64,000 bases of DNA from NCBI GenBank assembly GCA_029862165.1, contig JAOTXU010000013.1:1-64000 (forward strand). The letters run 5' to 3'. Below, piece by piece: positions 61,813 to 64,000 of the stretch. The stretch's first letter is position 1. Every line of letters begins with the position of its first letter. The stretch comes from Gammaproteobacteria bacterium (GTDB lineage Bacteria > Pseudomonadota > Gammaproteobacteria > Steroidobacterales > JABDKV01). Position numbers and translations under genes: made by a program. The notes below the pieces were generated by a model. It was not told where the DNA came from, searched no databases, and was given only the letters and a program-made list of their open reading frames with translations.

Positions 61813-62982
61813 TTAACGCTTTGCTTTTACCCATTGTGCGGGGGGCTGTATGAATTTCAGCTTCTGCTCTGTCGTCTCGAACAGATAATAGTCACCCGGC
61901 GAATCGTCACCGCGCGCCACGACCAGCAGCCTGCGCTCATCGTCACTCCAGTCGATCACCGTATTCGTTGTATCCGCCAGCGCCTCATCAATTATTACCT
62001 GGCGAGCTTCCCAGCGCGGGTCGAAGTAGACCGTTGTTATTGCGTCCGCCATGTACTGGTAGTACACAACTCGACCCTGGTCAGTCTGCTTGAGTCCAAC
62101 CGCACCGCCTGACAAGTCACCAATGTCATAGACTGGATCGAACAAGATTACTTCTCCGAGCTCACCGGTTGGGCTCATATAGCGCAGTGCTTTAAAACCA
62201 TGCGCCGTGCGCGCCGTAACAATTAGCCGGCGATTGCCCGCATGAAAAGCCAGCACTGAAAGCTCGTTTTCACTATAAGTGGTTGCTATATCCCACACCT
62301 GATCCGGCAGATCCCTATACCAAAGCCGCTGACGACCATCCAAAACGTCGTCGCCTTTGTCTATCGCCGCACGTACGATTCCTGCGTTGTCCGTAATCCA
62401 CCGCGAAATACTGTGCTCGTTCGCAACGACTCGCTTTAATCTACCGCTATCGACGTCTAACAAATACACCTCAGGAAATGCTGATGCCGCTGTAATGCTA
62501 CTAACGAGCACCGACTTCCAGTCGGTAGGCAGGCGATGTAGTAACTGCGGTGGTGAGCCACTAATGAGCTGTTCGGGACTACGTCTCCGCAATCTCCGTT
62601 CCAGTAGCTTACGTCCACCCGTGCCATCACGCAGAATGGTGTAACTGCCGCGATACTCCGGTGCACCAGCATCCTCCGACTTCCTGTCTACGCCGAAAAT
62701 CAAACGCTCATCGTTGGCCCAGAAAAAACTGCGTACATCGGTGCCGGTATAACCGGTTATTGCCTTGGCGAAGCCATCAGACAGACGCATCGTGAGTAAA
62801 TTACGACTGCTACCTGGTGTTGCCCCCCGGGTGACCGCCACGACATACTTACCGTCAGGTGACAGGCGTACGTCATCTGGCTCGTCGGCGATGTAAGCCT
62901 GCGATAACTCCTGTCCTTGTAGTGACGACGACAGCAACATCAGCATGAACACGGCCGATGCTTTTCGTATCGCTTTAGTCAT
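61813..62982 (-). CDS. Exported beta-propeller related to S9 peptidases, catalytic domain absent
   Basis: 389 residues with signal peptide (VFMLMLLSSSLQG). DVRLSPDGKYVVAVTRGATP and FFWANDERLIFGVDRKS are typical of the TolB/DPP-like propeller in S9 prolyl oligopeptidases, but the protein stops after the propeller (PPAQWVKAKR); there is no Ser-Asp-His hydrolase domain downstream in any frame that I see. It may be a stand-alone binding propeller or a decayed peptidase. Its ATG overlaps the tatC stop (ATGA), so it is translated with tat. Confidence 0.75.
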   Translation of the reverse strand: MTKAIRKASAVFMLMLLSSSLQGQELSQAYIADEPDDVRLSPDGKYVVAVTRGATPGSSRNLLTMRLSDGFAKAITGYTGTDVRSFFWANDERLIFGVDRKSEDAGAPEYRGSYTILRDGTGGRKLLERRLRRRSPEQLISGSPPQLLHRLPTDWKSVLVSSITAASAFPEVYLLDVDSGRLKRVVANEHSISRWITDNAGIVRAAIDKGDDVLDGRQRLWYRDLPDQVWDIATTYSENELSVLAFHAGNRRLIVTARTAHGFKALRYMSPTGELGEVILFDPVYDIGDLSGGAVGLKQTDQGRVVYYQYMADAITTVYFDPRWEARQVIIDEALADTTNTVIDWSDDERRLLVVARGDDSPGDYYLFETTEQKLKFIQPPAQWVKAKR

Positions 62983-63749
62983 CGATCTGTTTGCTGAGCC
63001 TCAACTTCGCGATGACCAGGAACAATCACACGAGCCATGACAATGCCAATTTCGTACAAAACGTATACCGGTAAAGCCAGTAAGGTTTGGGAAATAACAT
63101 CAGGTGGCGTCAGAAACATACCGATAATAAATGCTGCGAGTAACACATAGCCGCGTTTTGCAGCAAGCTGTGCGGGTGTAATAAATCCTGACCAAACCAT
63201 CAGAACCGTCGCGACCGGAACTTCAAAGGCCAAACCGAAAGCAAAAAACAAAACCATCACGAAATCGAGGTATTCAGTAATATCCGGCATTACCGCCACG
63301 CCCTCGGGCGCCACCGCTTGCATAAACCTGAATACCAGAGGAAACACGACAAAGTAGGCAAAAGCGGCTCCGGCATAAAACAAACCGGCGCTCGTAGCCA
63401 TCAGCGGAAAAACGAGTCTTTTCTCGCGTGCGTAGAGACCCGGTGCAACGAAAGACCATGCCTGGTACAACAGGTACGGCATCGCCACAAAAACTGCTAC
63501 TAGCAGTGTCAACTTGAACGGGGTCAGAAATGGCGAGATGACCCGCGTGGCGATCATGCTGGTACCCGCCGGCATCTGTGCCAGCAACGGACCAGCTATT
63601 AACGTAAAAATGTCGTTGGCAAAAGGACTCAACACAAAAAAAACTGCCAGCACCGCGATTACCATGCGCAATAAGCGGGACCGTAGCTCTACCAGATGCG
63701 AGATCAGTGTTGTTTCTTGCTTGATGTCCTGTTCGTTTTCATCCGACAT
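62979..63749 (-). CDS. tatC: Twin-arginine translocase subunit TatC
   Basis: 256 residues from the ATG at 63749 (GGTGATG upstream). Six membrane helices and TatC motifs: SHLVELRSRL near the N-terminus, APGLYAREKRLVFPL, YVVF-like AFAYFVVFPLVFRFM, FGLAFEVPV and TPPDVISQTLLALPVY. TatC recognises the twin-arginine signal. It overlaps tatB by 11 bp. Confidence 0.94.
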   Translation of the reverse strand: MSDENEQDIKQETTLISHLVELRSRLLRMVIAVLAVFFVLSPFANDIFTLIAGPLLAQMPAGTSMIATRVISPFLTPFKLTLLVAVFVAMPYLLYQAWSFVAPGLYAREKRLVFPLMATSAGLFYAGAAFAYFVVFPLVFRFMQAVAPEGVAVMPDITEYLDFVMVLFFAFGLAFEVPVATVLMVWSGFITPAQLAAKRGYVLLAAFIIGMFLTPPDVISQTLLALPVYVLYEIGIVMARVIVPGHREVEAQQTDR

Positions 63750-63990
63750 CTGCATCACCGGACGATTGATCGGACCGGGTCGCTTCGCGTGTGGCTTTTT
63801 CTATCGCAGCACGGGTCTCGTCAATTTGGAATTCGCGTTGCATCTCGCGCTGAAGGCGCCGCATTGCGTTTCTTGCTTTGCCCAGCCACACGCCTGTGGC
63901 ATGCGCGAACCGCGGCAAACGCTCTGGCCCCAGAATCAGTAAAGCCAGAACGAAAACGAGGAGAAACTCCCAGAAACTGGCGTCAAACAT
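63739..63990 (-). CDS. tatB: Sec-independent translocase protein TatB
   Basis: 83 residues. Membrane helix then hinge: MFDASFWEFLLVFVLALLIL-GPERLP, the TatB signature, followed by an amphipathic helix (FAHATGVWLGKARNAMRRLQ). Shorter than E. coli TatB (171) but of usual size in many gammaproteobacteria. tatA would lie beyond the end of this window. Confidence 0.92.
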   Translation of the reverse strand: MFDASFWEFLLVFVLALLILGPERLPRFAHATGVWLGKARNAMRRLQREMQREFQIDETRAAIEKATREATRSDQSSGDADVG

Positions 63991-64000
63991 CTGTTTCTAC

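Overview
The window looks like chromosomal DNA of a free-living, aerobic, Gram-negative gammaproteobacterium. It has a complete-looking phage-shock (psp) locus with a sigma-54 promoter, tatB-tatC, gshA, msrA and pyrB, a TonB receptor, many Sec signal peptides and lipoboxes, and several c-di-GMP proteins. The mix of an ACE-type M2 peptidase, POT and OPT peptide transporters, an S9-type propeller and membrane TolB/FlgO-like TPR proteins fits marine or sediment lineages (Woeseiaceae- or Xanthomonadales-like), but I cannot place it more exactly. Base composition is moderately GC-rich by eye, except for a more AT-rich surface-polysaccharide block near 36.8-41.8 kb.

Layout. 0-3 kb: a CAU-anticodon tRNA (probably tRNA-Ile2), a long inverted repeat serving as bidirectional terminator, then a DUF2182/DUF1326 set and an exported protein. 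3.2-8.2 kb: a dodecin with a histone-H1-like lysine tail, a small exported protein, a membrane TPR protein, a cation/proton antiporter, a GGDEF remnant and a 58-residue membrane protein. 8.3-12.6 kb: an envelope cluster of three lipoproteins, a BON-OmpA protein and a membrane-anchored coiled-coil protein ending in an H1-like tail and a helix-hairpin-helix domain, with a divergent XRE regulator. 13.5-15.2 kb: a PLA2-like lipoprotein coupled to a family 9 glycosyltransferase. 16.2-21.6 kb: a tightly coupled operon (sulfotransferase, GT4, NodB-like deacetylase, kinase-aminotransferase fusion).

21.6-34 kb: c-di-GMP proteins (an active-looking DGC, a GGDEF-EAL protein beside a pseudo-receiver, a degenerate GGDEF that keeps its I-site), msrA, a HAD phosphatase, an integrase-Arm-like/DUF2914 fusion, an M23 peptidase, a TonB receptor, gshA, and a candidate sigma-54-dependent small RNA with A-rich Hfq/Crc-type motifs. 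34-36.7 kb: a MAPEG protein, an exported protein and a zinc alcohol dehydrogenase. 36.8-41.8 kb: FkbM methyltransferase, flippase, GT4 and O-antigen ligase-like genes. 41.9-46.2 kb: an extended psp operon with divergent pspF. 46.3-52 kb: a second TPR/TolB-like protein, a HerA-like ATPase and an Asp-rich exported coiled-coil protein. 52-64 kb: pyrB, an esterase, a DMT exporter, a peptide-use block (OPT, M2 peptidase, POT) interrupted by a 203-bp duplicated repeat, an S9-like propeller, tatC and tatB.

The two themes that best deserve follow-up are (1) two unrelated proteins carrying histone-H1-like basic tails, one on a dodecin shell and one on an inner-membrane coiled coil next to a peptidoglycan-binding OmpA protein, and (2) the sigma-54-driven, terminator-ended, A-rich small RNA at 28.4 kb.
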